9,027 nt of DNA from UBA5972 sp964466385 (GTDB lineage Bacteria; Pseudomonadota; Alphaproteobacteria; Rhodobacterales; Rhodobacteraceae): NCBI GenBank assembly GCA_964466385.1, contig CAYXNM010000107.1, positions 1 through 9,027 on the forward strand, read 5' to 3'. How positions within the stretch are numbered: the first letter of the stretch is position 1; each line of letters begins with the position of its first letter. Shown one piece after another: positions 1-7,837 of this stretch. Made by a program: the position numbers and the translations under genes. Below the pieces are notes generated by a model. It was not told the origin of the DNA, did not search any database, and worked only from the letters and a program-made list of their open reading frames with translations.

Positions 1-121
1 GCTTTGAGCCCCGGAGATCGGTCGGCCCTGTCCGCATTCCCATTTCATCCCCCAAGCGCTTGGCGCTCTTGTCGGGGAACCTTGCAGCACCGTTCTTGCG
101 GGCAATTCGGCCGGCGGTCAA
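1..121 (-). CDS. Possible 5' end of an unidentified leftward gene, cut by the window edge
   Basis: On the minus strand a frame is open from about 136 to the left edge. From a TTG at 121 it reads LTAGRIARKNGAARFPDKSA, then KRLGDEMGMRTGPTDLRGSK. About 70% of its codons begin with a purine and about 72% end in G or C. The competing open frame on the plus strand (3-137) has only about 45% purine first positions, so the minus frame looks more like coding sequence. No convincing ribosome binding site precedes the TTG. In-frame ATGs at 43 and 37 are alternative starts, and a G-rich stretch lies just ahead of the one at 43. I do not recognise the protein. If it is real it is divergent from smc and shares its upstream region. 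It could equally be chance open sequence. Confidence 0.22.
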   Translation of the reverse strand, partial: MTAGRIARKNGAARFPDKSAKRLGDEMGMRTGPTDLRGSK

Positions 122-390
122 GTGAATTAGCGACTTTCACGGCCCCGGCAGCGGCATCCGGGCGACATGGCCGGGGAAACTTCCGCCCGCCGCAAAGCCC
201 GCTTGGCCGGGTGTGAAGGGATCGGTCTTGGCGCGCATTTCCGTGGAACCAACGCGACGGCGACCGCTGCACTTTCATTATCTTGTGGATAAGTCGCTCA
301 AAATGGGCATATAAGGTGGTTTCTAGTTGACTTATTGCACCCTCGAACGAAACCTGTCCAAAGGTGCGGAATCAATGCAGGCGAAAGTAA
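122..390. promoter_or_regulatory. Region upstream of smc (no gene seen)
   Basis: I find no supportable gene here. Contents seen: a GC-rich inverted repeat (arms 143-149 and 170-176, 7 bp, 20-nt loop, no T-run); a DnaA-box 9-mer at 284-292; a TTGACT hexamer at 327-332 that could serve as a -35 element, although the sequence 17 nt downstream (AAACCT) is a poor -10; and a GANTC site (GAATC, 369-373) 17 nt before the smc start. Base composition becomes AT-richer from about 270, as expected for a promoter. The promoter assignment is inference. Confidence 0.4.
284..292 (-). promoter_or_regulatory. Perfect DnaA-box 9-mer upstream of smc
   Basis: The plus strand reads TGTGGATAA, the exact complement of the consensus DnaA box TTATCCACA. 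It lies about 100 bp before the smc start. DnaA is known both as the replication initiator and as a transcription factor at promoters carrying such boxes. I saw no second box nearby, so this is not an origin. A regulatory role on smc is inference. Confidence 0.45.
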
Positions 391-3300
391 TTGCAGTTCA
401 CCAAACTCAGACTGACGGGTTTCAAAAGCTTCGTTGACCCGACGGATTTGAACATTTCCGATGGGCTGACGGGCATTGTCGGGCCAAATGGCTGCGGCAA
501 GTCCAACCTGCTGGAAGCTTTGCGCTGGGTCATGGGTGAAAACCGCCCCACCGCGATGCGCGGCGGGGGAATGGAAGACGTGATATTTGCCGGAGCGGCC
601 AGTCGTCCGGCGCGGAATTTCGCCGAAGTTGCCCTCTTTCTTGATAATTCGCAGCGCACCGCCCCTTCGGGTTTCAACGACGCCGACCAGATCGACATCG
701 TCCGGCGGATCACGCGCGATGTCGGCTCGGCTTTCAAGTCAAACGGCAAGGATATGCGCGCGCGCGACATCCAGATGCTGTTCGCCGATGCCTCGACGGG
801 TGCGCACTCGCCGGCGTTGGTGCGGCAGGGGCAGATTTCGGATCTCATCAACGCCAAGCCCAAATCGCGCAGACGCATTCTGGAAGAGGCCGCAGGGATT
901 TCCGGTCTTTACCAGCGGCGCCACGAGGCGGAACTGAAACTGAACGGCGCCGAGACAAACCTGACCCGTGTCGAGGATATTCTGGAGCAACTGCAAACCC
1001 AGTTGACCGCCCTGTCGCGTCAGGCCCGTCAGGCCGCGCGATATCGCCAGATCGGCGAGGAATTGCGCACCGCCGAGGGGTTGCTTTTGTACATGCGCTG
1101 GCGCGAAGCCGACAAGGCGATGGCACGCGCAGAGCACGAATTGAACCTGCACAACCTCGCGGCCGCCAAAACGCAAAAAATTGCCCTTGCGGCCACGAGA
1201 GCCCGCGCCGGACATGAAGAAAAGGTACCCCCCCTGCGCGAGGAAGAAACCATCGCCGCCGCCGTCCTGCAGCGTCTTCTGGTGGAGCGCGACCTTTTGG
1301 ACGATCAGGAAAAACGCGCAACAGGCGCCATCGAAACGCTCAGCGCACGCATTCAGCAGCTTGATCTTGATATCGGCCGGGAAAACAGCCTCAATCGCGA
1401 CGCCGGGGAAACCATCGAGCGCCTGACATGGGAAAAAGAAGCCCTCCGGAAGGCCAACGAGGGATTTGAGCAAAAACAGAAAGAGGCGGGCGAGGCCGCC
1501 CGTGCCGCCGGTTCGCGGCTAAAAGAGCAGGAAACCCTGCTGGGACAACTGACCGAAGACGTGGCCCGCCTTGCCGCGCGTCACCAATCCGCGCATCGAT
1601 TGCTGGCGGACGGGCGCATGACACTGGCCAAGAACGAAGCCGAGGCGGAAAAGGCGCTGGCAGCAACACAGGAGGTTGAAGCCAGTCTGTCAACAGCCGC
1701 TGAGCGCCTTGAATCCGCCCAACACGCCCTGAAACAGGCCGAAAAAGCGGCCGCCGGGGCCGAAGCCGATCTGTCCGCCGCCGACGCGGCGCGCAGCGAG
1801 GCCCAGTCGCTTGAATCCGATGCCCGCGCCGAGATGTCGGAAAAGGAAGGCGAGGCGGGTGCCCTTCGCGCAGAGGCGGCAGCCCTGCGCCGTCTGGTGG
1901 ATCGCGACCGCTCGGAAAACGGTCAGGTTCTGGATGATCTGAGTGTGGACAAGGGCTATGAGTCAGCTCTGGGCGCCGCGATGACCGATGATCTGAAAAG
2001 CCCGGAACTGTCGGGCGACCGGGTCTCGGGCTGGGCCGGTCTGCGCGCCTATGACAGCGTTCAGCCGCTGCCTGCCGGTGTGGATGCACTGGCAAATCAC
2101 GTAAGGGCACCGCGTGTTCTTGACCGCAGACTGTCACAAATCGGCATTGTCGCGCCTGAACTGGGAAATGGTTTGCAGGCCAGCCTGCAGCCGGGGCAGC
2201 GGTTGGTCAGCCTCAGGGGCGATCTGTGGCGTTGGGACGGGTTTCGCGCGGCGGCAAAAGATGCGCCCAGCGCCTCGGCGCTGCGGCTCCAGCAGGTGAA
2301 CCGTCTGGCGGAATTGACCGAGACAGAAAAAGAGGCCGGGGCCGCGGCGCAACAGGCCCGGTCAAAACATGAAGGCCTGGCCGCCAGGCTGTCGGACCTT
2401 TCTTTGCGGGACAAGGCGTGCCGTGATGCCCGTCGGCGGGCCGACGAAGACCTGACAGCCGCCGCGCGCGCGGTTTCGCAGACCGAAGCGGATCAAAGCA
2501 TTGCCAAAGGCAGGCTGGAGGCCTCGCGAATGGCGCTTGCACGCCATCAGGAGGAAGCACGTTCCAATCGCGGCATGATGCAGGAAGCCGAAGCCGCCGT
2601 TGCGGGACTGGACGATCTTGAAGGGGAGCGCGCCAAAACAGAAAGCGCGAGAGCGACCGTTGAAACCGCCCGTACCGATATGATGGCCCGGCGCTCGGAC
2701 GCCGAAGAATTGCGCCGCGAAGAACAGGCGCGCATCAAACGCACGCAGGAAATCACAAAGGAACTCAGCGGTTGGCAGCATCGTTTGAGCACGGCCGCCA
2801 AACGAACCGAGGAACTTGCCGCGCGCAAAGCCACCAGCGAATCCGACCTTGAAACCGCGCGGGCGACACCGGGTGAAATAGCGGTCAAACGGGGCCAACT
2901 GGAAGCGGCGCTGAGAGAGGCCGAGGCCCGAAAGGCCAATGCCGCGGACGCGCTGAGTACCGGAGAGACGGCCCTGCGAAACGCACTTGGCGCGGAACGC
3001 GAGGCGGAAAAATCGGCTGGCGACAGCCGCGAACACCTCGCCCGTGCCGACGCGCTCGCCGAAGCCGCGGCCGAACAGGTGGCCGAAGCCGCCGCCCGGA
3101 TCACCGAAGTTCTGGACCAGCAGCCCGCGACCCTGCTGGAAACGCTTGGGATCGATCCGGACAAGATGCCAACAGGCGATCGTATCGAGGCGGACGTGGC
3201 GCGCCTGAAAAGGCAGCGCGAGGCCATGGGTTCGGTCAACCTTCGCGCCGAAGAGGACGCAAACCAGGTCCGTCAGGAACTGGAAACCCTGAGTGCCGAA

Positions 3301-3846
3301 AAAGCCGATCTGGAAGCGGCCATCGTAAAGTTGAGAACCGGAATTTCGACGCTCAACCGCGAAGGGCGCACACGCTTGCTGGCGGCCTTTGAAACCGTGA
3401 ACAAGAATTTCGAAACGCTGTTCCGGCATCTTTTTGGAGGGGGCGAAGCGAAACTGGTTCTGGTGGAAAGCGACGACCCGCTTGAAGCAGGACTGGAAAT
3501 CATGTGCCAACCACCAGGCAAGAAACTGTCGACCCTGTCCTTGTTGTCCGGCGGGGAAAAAACACTGACGGCGCTGGCCCTGATCTTTGCGGTCTTCCTG
3601 GCAAACCCGGCCCCGATCTGCGTGCTGGACGAGGTTGACGCGCCGCTTGACGACGCCAACGTGACACGCCTTTGCGATCTTCTGGACGAAATGACCCGGC
3701 GGGCCGAAACACGCTTCATGGTGATCACGCACCACGCTGTCACGATGGCGCGCATGGACCGGTTGTTTGGTGTGACGATGGCGGAACAAGGGGTCAGCCA
3801 GCTGGTTTCGGTCGACCTGAGCCGGGCCGAGCAACTGGTCGCCTGA
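391..3846 (+). CDS. smc: Chromosome segregation/condensation ATPase Smc
   Basis: Smc dimerises through its hinge and, with the kleisin ScpA and with ScpB (neither encoded here), forms the condensin that compacts and separates newly replicated chromosomes. The 1151-residue length is typical. The N-terminal ABC half carries FKSF and the Walker A motif GPNGCGKS (residues 31-38). Two long Glu/Ala/Arg-rich coiled-coil arms (about 165-500 and 625-1000) flank a short hinge (about 505-620) ending in GDLWRWDGF (610-618), a form familiar from alphaproteobacterial Smc. The C-terminal half holds the signature LSGGEK (1052-1057), Walker B VLDEVD with D1080 and catalytic E1081, and the D-loop (about 1084-1089). 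The start is a TTG: a TAA lies immediately upstream in frame and no later start keeps the conserved first strand. The ribosome binding site is weak (AGG at 379-381). The gene appears monocistronic, with a terminator at its end and a convergent neighbour. Confidence 0.97.
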   Translation: MQFTKLRLTGFKSFVDPTDLNISDGLTGIVGPNGCGKSNLLEALRWVMGENRPTAMRGGGMEDVIFAGAASRPARNFAEVALFLDNSQRTAPSGFNDADQIDIVRRITRDVGSAFKSNGKDMRARDIQMLFADASTGAHSPALVRQGQISDLINAKPKSRRRILEEAAGISGLYQRRHEAELKLNGAETNLTRVEDILEQLQTQLTALSRQARQAARYRQIGEELRTAEGLLLYMRWREADKAMARAEHELNLHNLAAAKTQKIALAATRARAGHEEKVPPLREEETIAAAVLQRLLVERDLLDDQEKRATGAIETLSARIQQLDLDIGRENSLNRDAGETIERLTWEKEALRKANEGFEQKQKEAGEAARAAGSRLKEQETLLGQLTEDVARLAARHQSAHRLLADGRMTLAKNEAEAEKALAATQEVEASLSTAAERLESAQHALKQAEKAAAGAEADLSAADAARSEAQSLESDARAEMSEKEGEAGALRAEAAALRRLVDRDRSENGQVLDDLSVDKGYESALGAAMTDDLKSPELSGDRVSGWAGLRAYDSVQPLPAGVDALANHVRAPRVLDRRLSQIGIVAPELGNGLQASLQPGQRLVSLRGDLWRWDGFRAAAKDAPSASALRLQQVNRLAELTETEKEAGAAAQQARSKHEGLAARLSDLSLRDKACRDARRRADEDLTAAARAVSQTEADQSIAKGRLEASRMALARHQEEARSNRGMMQEAEAAVAGLDDLEGERAKTESARATVETARTDMMARRSDAEELRREEQARIKRTQEITKELSGWQHRLSTAAKRTEELAARKATSESDLETARATPGEIAVKRGQLEAALREAEARKANAADALSTGETALRNALGAEREAEKSAGDSREHLARADALAEAAAEQVAEAAARITEVLDQQPATLLETLGIDPDKMPTGDRIEADVARLKRQREAMGSVNLRAEEDANQVRQELETLSAEKADLEAAIVKLRTGISTLNREGRTRLLAAFETVNKNFETLFRHLFGGGEAKLVLVESDDPLEAGLEIMCQPPGKKLSTLSLLSGGEKTLTALALIFAVFLANPAPICVLDEVDAPLDDANVTRLCDLLDEMTRRAETRFMVITHHAVTMARMDRLFGVTMAEQGVSQLVSVDLSRAEQLVA

Positions 3847-3863
3847 CCCCGGTCAGGGTTTTT
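3842..3863 (+). terminator. Rho-independent terminator of smc, overlapping its stop codon
   Basis: The arms CCTGACC (3842-3848) and GGTCAGG (3851-3857) form a 6-7 bp GC-rich stem with a very small loop, followed by GTTTTT (3858-3863). The left arm contains the smc TGA stop (3844-3846). There is no T-run in the opposite direction, so it serves smc rather than the convergent transglycosylase gene. A second T6 run (3889-3894) follows a much weaker GCC/GGC hairpin and may act as back-up. Confidence 0.75.
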
Positions 3864-3912
3864 CAGATCAATGCCTTCGGCGAGGATATTTTTTCCACAA
3901 AGACGTGGGGGG

Positions 3913-4937
3913 TCAGAGCCTGTTCAGCAAGGCTTGGTTCGGCCAGGAATCCGCAGGCAACCCCAAACGGAGTTGTTCTGCCTGAACGGCTTTTCTTGTC
4001 ATTGCACCCAGAATTCCGTCGACCTTGCCAACGTCATGGCCGCGCGACTTGAGCTTTTTTTGAAGCTGCTTCATTTCGCCGTCTGAAAGAGAAGGGTCAG
4101 GATCACCTGCCGCAAAAACGGGGGCTCCGCCAAGGCGGGTCGCAAAATAGGCCGCTGTGGTGACGTAGACGAAAGACTGGTTCCATTCGAAATAGACACG
4201 ATAGTTGGGCAGCGCTAGGAAGGCCGGGCCGTGTCTTCCCTGCGGCAACAGGATTGATGCCTTGAGGTTTCCTTTGGGCTTGTTGCCCGACTTGATCCGG
4301 ACACCGCGGGCCAGCCATTGCGAAACTTTCTTTTGGTGATCCAACCCCGTTTCCTGCCATTTGAGGGATTGCGGAATGGCCACCTCGACCAGCCACGGTT
4401 CATCGTTGCGCCAGCCAAGATCGCGCAACATGCGCGCGCCGGTCATGATGGCATCGGGCGCGCTGGTTTTCAGGCGCACATGCCCGTCCCCATCCCCGTC
4501 AACGCCTCGGTTGAGGATATCGTCGGGCAACATTTGCACCATGCCGATTTCGCCCGCCCAAGCGCCTGTTGTGGTGGCTGGATCGAAGTCTCCGTTCTGG
4601 GCAAGCTCCATGGCCGAGAAGATTTGAGGGCGAAAAAGCTCGGGCCGGCGGCAGTCATGGGCAAGGGTGACCAGCGCATTGGCTGTGTTGAAATCCCCCT
4701 GCACCGCGCCGTAATCGGTTTCCAGCGCCCAGAATGCCAAAATGACCGAGGGATCGACGCCATAGGTTGCCTTGGCCCGCGCCAGNNNNNNNNNNNNNNN
4801 NNNNNNNNNNNNNNNNNNNNNNNNNNNNNNNNNNNNNNNNNNNNNNNNNNNNNNNNNNNNNNNNNNNNNNNNNNNNNNNNNNNNNGTGCTGGCGCGAACG
4901 CCGACAGCATAACCGCAAAAACAATCGCACGACGCAT
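3913..4937 (-). CDS. Secreted lytic murein transglycosylase, MltB/SLT_2 family, with C-terminal peptidoglycan-binding domain (interrupted by assembly gap)
   Basis: Enzymes of this family cleave the glycan strands of peptidoglycan non-hydrolytically, forming 1,6-anhydromuramic ends, in the periplasm. The N-terminus MRRAIVFAVMLSAFAPA is a signal peptide (positively charged start, hydrophobic core). After a 100-N gap the frame resumes with LARAKATYGVDPSVILAFWA and LETDYGAVQGDF; the Glu of LETDYG is the expected catalytic acid. GEIGMVQMLPDDIL matches the conserved family segment usually written G-x-x-G-x-x-Q-x-x-P. Tyr/Trp-rich segments (PNYRVYFEWNQS, YVTTAAYFATRLGG) follow. The last ~60 residues, with GKVDGILGAMTRKAV, are a PG_binding_1-like domain. 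I chose ATG at 4937 because AGGGAG (4945-4950) lies 7 nt upstream; ATG 4943 and GTG 4961 are alternatives. With 100 N the two parts are out of frame and the protein is shorter than usual, so the real gap is probably longer. It is convergent with smc. Confidence 0.88.
4786..4885. other. Assembly gap (run of 100 N)
   Basis: There are exactly 100 N, the conventional placeholder for a scaffold gap of unknown size. It falls inside the transglycosylase gene between the signal peptide and the catalytic domain. Joining the ATG at 4937 with the downstream frame requires a true gap length of 3n+2. The family's usual length (roughly 390 residues from memory, against about 310 visible) suggests about 200-300 bp are missing. 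Confidence 0.95.
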
Positions 4938-4983
4938 TTTCATACTCCCTGATACCGGCACCGGGTCAGATTAACATCACAGC

Positions 4984-5020
4984 CCCCCGAGGCAAGTGGA
5001 GCGAATCCATTCCTCGGGAG
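4984..5020 (-). terminator. Strong stem-loop between serA and the transglycosylase gene
   Basis: Read on the minus strand, CTCCCGAGG (5020-5012) pairs with CCTCGGGGG (4992-4984): nine base pairs including one T-G. Within the 19-nt loop a second short helix can form, TGGA/TCCA around TTCGC. It begins 11 nt after the serA stop. There is no T-run behind it, so it is not a textbook intrinsic terminator. It may be a U-less terminator, a 3'-end stabiliser of the serCA message, or a processing site. It separates serA from the transglycosylase gene in the same direction. Confidence 0.45.
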
Positions 5021-5030
5021 CGGGATTTGT

Positions 5031-6626
5031 TCAGTGGACATCAAAGACCAGCGGTTTCACCTGATTGAACTTTTTCGTCGCCCGAAGCGCTTCAAGCACA
5101 TGCTCTGGAATGTCCCGATCTACGTAGAGCAGCGCAATTGCGTCACCGCCCACGGATTTCCGACCAAGCGTAAAGTTCGCGATGTTGACGTCGTTGTCGC
5201 CAAGGGTCTGCCCCAGAACGCCGATGATGCCGGGCACGTCCTTGTTGGTGGTGTATAGCATGCAGCGGCCGATCTCGGCGTCGATCTTGATATCCTTGAT
5301 CTGGGTGAACCGTGGTTTCTTGTCCGAAAACACCGATCCGGCGATTGAGCGTTCGGTTTTCTCGGTCACGACTGTCACTTTTATAAAGCTGTCAAAAACG
5401 TCCGACTTCTGTTGTGTGGTTGTCGAGATCCTGATCCCGCGTTCCCGTGCAACCACGGGGGCGGACACCATGTTCACATCAGGGTTGGAGGCTTTCATCA
5501 GCCCCGCGACGCAGGCGGAATTGAGCGCCTCGGTGTTCATGTCGGCAACCTCGCCGTCATAAAGGATGTTGATCGCCTTGATCGGATCATCGGTCATTTG
5601 CCCGACAAAGGCGCCCAGATGGGTTGCCAATTGGATGAAGGGGGTCAGTGTCGGGGCTTCCTCGGCCGAGATCGAGGGCATGTTGATCGCGTTCGCGACT
5701 GCCCCGTTGATCAGGTAGTCCGACATTTGTTCAGCAACCTGAATCGCCACGTTTTCCTGTGCTTCTGTTGTCGCGGCCCCCAAATGCGGGGTGACCACAA
5801 CGTTTTTGAGGCCGAATAATGGGCTGTCCTTGGCAGGTTCCACCTGGAACACGTCAAACCCGGCACCGGCGACATGGCCGGAATTCATCGCCTCGGCCAG
5901 CGCCTGTTCATCGACCAGACCGCCGCGCGCGCAGTTGATGATCCGGACCCCGGCTTTGGTTTTGGCAATCGCGTCCGCATCAATAATCATCCGGGTTTTA
6001 TCCGTCAGCGGGACATGGAGCGTGATGAAATCGGCGCGCGTCAGCAATTCATCAAGTTCGACCTTGGTGACCCCCAATTGATCGGCACGCTCCTCGCTTA
6101 GGAACGGGTCATACGCCAGCACCTTCATGCGCAAGCCTTTTGCGCGATCCGCAACGATCGACCCGATGTTGCCGCACCCGACGATGCCCAGCGTCTTGCC
6201 GGTCACCTCGGTCCCCATGAAACGCGACTTTTCCCATTTACCGGCTTGCGTTGAATTGTTGGCTTCGGGGATTTGACGAGCAACGGCCATCATCATCGTG
6301 ATGGCGTGTTCAGCAGTGGTGATCGAATTGCCAAAGGGTGTGTTCATCACGATCACACCTTTACGACTGGCCGCCTGAAGATCGACATTGTCAACGCCGA
6401 TACCAGCGCGCCCGATCACTTTCAGGTTGTCAGCGTTTGCCAGCAGTTTTTCGGTCGCCTTGGTCGCCGAGCGGATCGCCAGACCATCATATTGTCCGAT
6501 GATCTTCAGCAATTCCACCTTGTCCTTGCCGACATCGGGCAGAAAATCGACGTCAATGCCGTGGTCGCGGAATATCTGCACGGCGGTTTTGCTGAGTTTG
6601 TCGGATACGAGTACTTTCGGTGCCAT
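5031..6626 (-). CDS. serA: D-3-phosphoglycerate dehydrogenase
   Basis: This enzyme catalyses the first committed step of serine synthesis, the NAD-dependent oxidation of 3-phosphoglycerate to 3-phosphohydroxypyruvate in the cytoplasm. The 531 residues match the long (type 1) enzyme. The split substrate-binding domain (about 1-100 and 290-315) encloses the nucleotide-binding domain with GIVGCGNIG (147-155). The catalytic residues are R234 (in NCARGG), E263 (FQVEP) and H281 (TPHLGAAT). An allosteric substrate-binding domain (about 320-450) and an ACT domain (about 457-531, with DVPGIIGVLG) follow, so control by serine or another ligand is possible. The ATG at 6626 is preferred over the in-frame ATG at 6638 because GGAGG (6632-6636) lies 5 nt before it and would fall inside the longer reading. 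It follows serC by 47 nt in the same direction and is probably co-transcribed with it. Confidence 0.97.
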   Translation of the reverse strand: MAPKVLVSDKLSKTAVQIFRDHGIDVDFLPDVGKDKVELLKIIGQYDGLAIRSATKATEKLLANADNLKVIGRAGIGVDNVDLQAASRKGVIVMNTPFGNSITTAEHAITMMMAVARQIPEANNSTQAGKWEKSRFMGTEVTGKTLGIVGCGNIGSIVADRAKGLRMKVLAYDPFLSEERADQLGVTKVELDELLTRADFITLHVPLTDKTRMIIDADAIAKTKAGVRIINCARGGLVDEQALAEAMNSGHVAGAGFDVFQVEPAKDSPLFGLKNVVVTPHLGAATTEAQENVAIQVAEQMSDYLINGAVANAINMPSISAEEAPTLTPFIQLATHLGAFVGQMTDDPIKAINILYDGEVADMNTEALNSACVAGLMKASNPDVNMVSAPVVARERGIRISTTTQQKSDVFDSFIKVTVVTEKTERSIAGSVFSDKKPRFTQIKDIKIDAEIGRCMLYTTNKDVPGIIGVLGQTLGDNDVNIANFTLGRKSVGGDAIALLYVDRDIPEHVLEALRATKKFNQVKPLVFDVH

Positions 6627-6647
6627 TTTGGCCTCCATTTATTCATG

Positions 6648-6665
6648 CGCGGGGTTTGGGCCGCG
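6648..6665 (-). other. Small hairpin between serC and serA
   Basis: On the minus strand CGCGG (6665-6661) can pair with CCGCG (6652-6648) across the 8-nt loop CCCAAACC. It lies in the 47-nt spacer, ahead of the serA ribosome binding site (6632-6636), without covering it. No T-run follows, so it should not stop transcription. It may be a minor processing or stability element, or chance in GC-rich DNA. Confidence 0.25.
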
Positions 6666-6673
6666 GAAATGTG

Positions 6674-7837
6674 TCAGAGTGTTGATTTTTCAAGCGCAAA
6701 GGCCCAGTCGAGCCATTGCGTCACAGCCTTAAGATCGGTCGCTTCGACCGTCCCGCCCGTCCAGATCCTAAGGCCCGGAGGGGCATCACGATAAGACCCG
6801 ATGTCAAAGGCCACGCCTTCGTCATCCAGACGCGATGCAAGCGATTTGGCGAATTTGGTCTGACCTGCGCTATCCAGAGCGGTCACAGCGGGGTCCGTGA
6901 TCTTGAGGCAAACAGACGTGTTCGATCTGGTTTCCGGCTGTTCTGGCAGAAAATCGATCCAGTCGGCCGCGGCAACGAACGCCTCCAGCACCGCCAGATT
7001 GGCGTTCGCGCGGTTAATCAAAGCGTCAAGACCCCCTTGGGCCTGAGCCCAGTCAAGCGCTGTCAGATAGTCCTCGACCGCCAACATCGAAGGGGTGTTG
7101 ATGGTCGCCCCCTTAAAGATACCGTCGATCAGCTTGCCACCTTTTGTCAGGCGGAAAATCTTGGGCAACGGCCATGGTGGCGTGTAGGTTTCCAACCGCT
7201 CGACCGCGCGCGGGCTGAGGATCAACATGCCATGCGCAGCTTCGCCGCCCAGAACCTTCTGCCAGCTGAACGTTGTCACATCCAGCTTGTCCCACGGCAA
7301 GACTTGCGCAAATGCGGCCGAGGTCGCGTCGCAAATGGTCAGGCCCGCACGGTCGGCGGGGATGAAATCGCCATTGGGAACGCGCACGCCCGATGTTGTG
7401 CCGTTCCATGTGAAGACAACGTCATTGTCAAAGTTGATCGCCGCCAAATCCGGCAATTGCCCATAGTCGGCCCGATGCGCGTTCACGTCCAGTTTCAACT
7501 GGTTCCGAACGTCGGAAACCCAACCTGCGCCAAAGCTTTCCCATGCCAGCATGTCGACGCCGCGCGCACCTAAAAGCGACCACATCGCCATTTCAACGGC
7601 CCCCGTGTCCGAGGCAGGTACGATGCCGATGCGATAGTCCGCTGGAATTTCCAACAAGTCGCGTGTCTGTTCGATTGCGCGCAGCAAACGCTCTTTTCCC
7701 ACCTTTGCGCGGTGAGACCGGCCAAGGGGGGCATTCGCCAATGCGTCCAGCGTCCAACCTTTCGGTTTGGTGCAGGGGCCAGATGAAAATGAGGGATTTG
7801 CCGGACGGATGTCCGGTCTTGGGGTGGTCGTCGTCAT
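6674..7837 (-). CDS. serC: Phosphoserine aminotransferase (alphaproteobacterial type)
   Basis: This PLP enzyme converts 3-phosphohydroxypyruvate plus glutamate to O-phosphoserine and 2-oxoglutarate, the second step of serine synthesis. Homologues also act on a vitamin B6 precursor. The 387 residues begin with the family-typical NPSFSSGPCTKPKGW (14-28). The fold-type I core shows PASDTGAVEMAMW (74-86), a likely cofactor-contacting segment WNGTTSG (144-150), ICDATSA (168-174) with the expected PLP-contacting Asp170, and SWQKVLGGE (191-199), whose K194 is the expected Schiff-base lysine. The overall character is that of the alphaproteobacterial SerC subfamily (TIGR01365, from memory) rather than the E. 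coli type. The ATG at 7837 is supported by GAGGAT (7841-7846) just upstream. It is the first gene of the leftward serC-serA pair, is divergent from serB, and is preceded by a structured leader. Confidence 0.96.
   Translation of the reverse strand: MTTTTPRPDIRPANPSFSSGPCTKPKGWTLDALANAPLGRSHRAKVGKERLLRAIEQTRDLLEIPADYRIGIVPASDTGAVEMAMWSLLGARGVDMLAWESFGAGWVSDVRNQLKLDVNAHRADYGQLPDLAAINFDNDVVFTWNGTTSGVRVPNGDFIPADRAGLTICDATSAAFAQVLPWDKLDVTTFSWQKVLGGEAAHGMLILSPRAVERLETYTPPWPLPKIFRLTKGGKLIDGIFKGATINTPSMLAVEDYLTALDWAQAQGGLDALINRANANLAVLEAFVAAADWIDFLPEQPETRSNTSVCLKITDPAVTALDSAGQTKFAKSLASRLDDEGVAFDIGSYRDAPPGLRIWTGGTVEATDLKAVTQWLDWAFALEKSTL

Noticed and set aside
143..176. GC-rich inverted repeat upstream of smc as a terminator
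   Set aside because: It has a 7-bp stem with a 20-nt loop and no T-run on either side. In such GC-rich sequence this is likely chance.
372..1473. Overlapping minus-strand open frames (372-878 and 739-1473)
   Set aside because: They are antisense shadows of the smc N-terminal half, with no independent start signal or recognisable domain.
2362..3834. A 490-codon open frame on the minus strand
   Set aside because: It lies entirely antisense to the C-terminal half of smc, which has unmistakable ATPase motifs. The translation is rich in Phe, Arg and Gln in the way typical of the complement of a GC-rich coiled-coil gene, and it resembles no family.
4470..4961. Open frames running through the N block on either strand
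   Set aside because: Their continuity depends on the arbitrary 100-N placeholder. Only the signal-peptide part near 4887-4937 and the downstream catalytic frame are meaningful, and these are in different nominal frames.
6627..6638. Longer serA start (MEAK before MAPKV)
   Set aside because: The GGAGG ribosome binding site would lie inside this extension, and it is correctly spaced for the ATG at 6626.
6716..7573. A 285-codon plus-strand frame
   Set aside because: It is antisense to serC; its sequence mirrors the codon pattern of serC and shows no domain.
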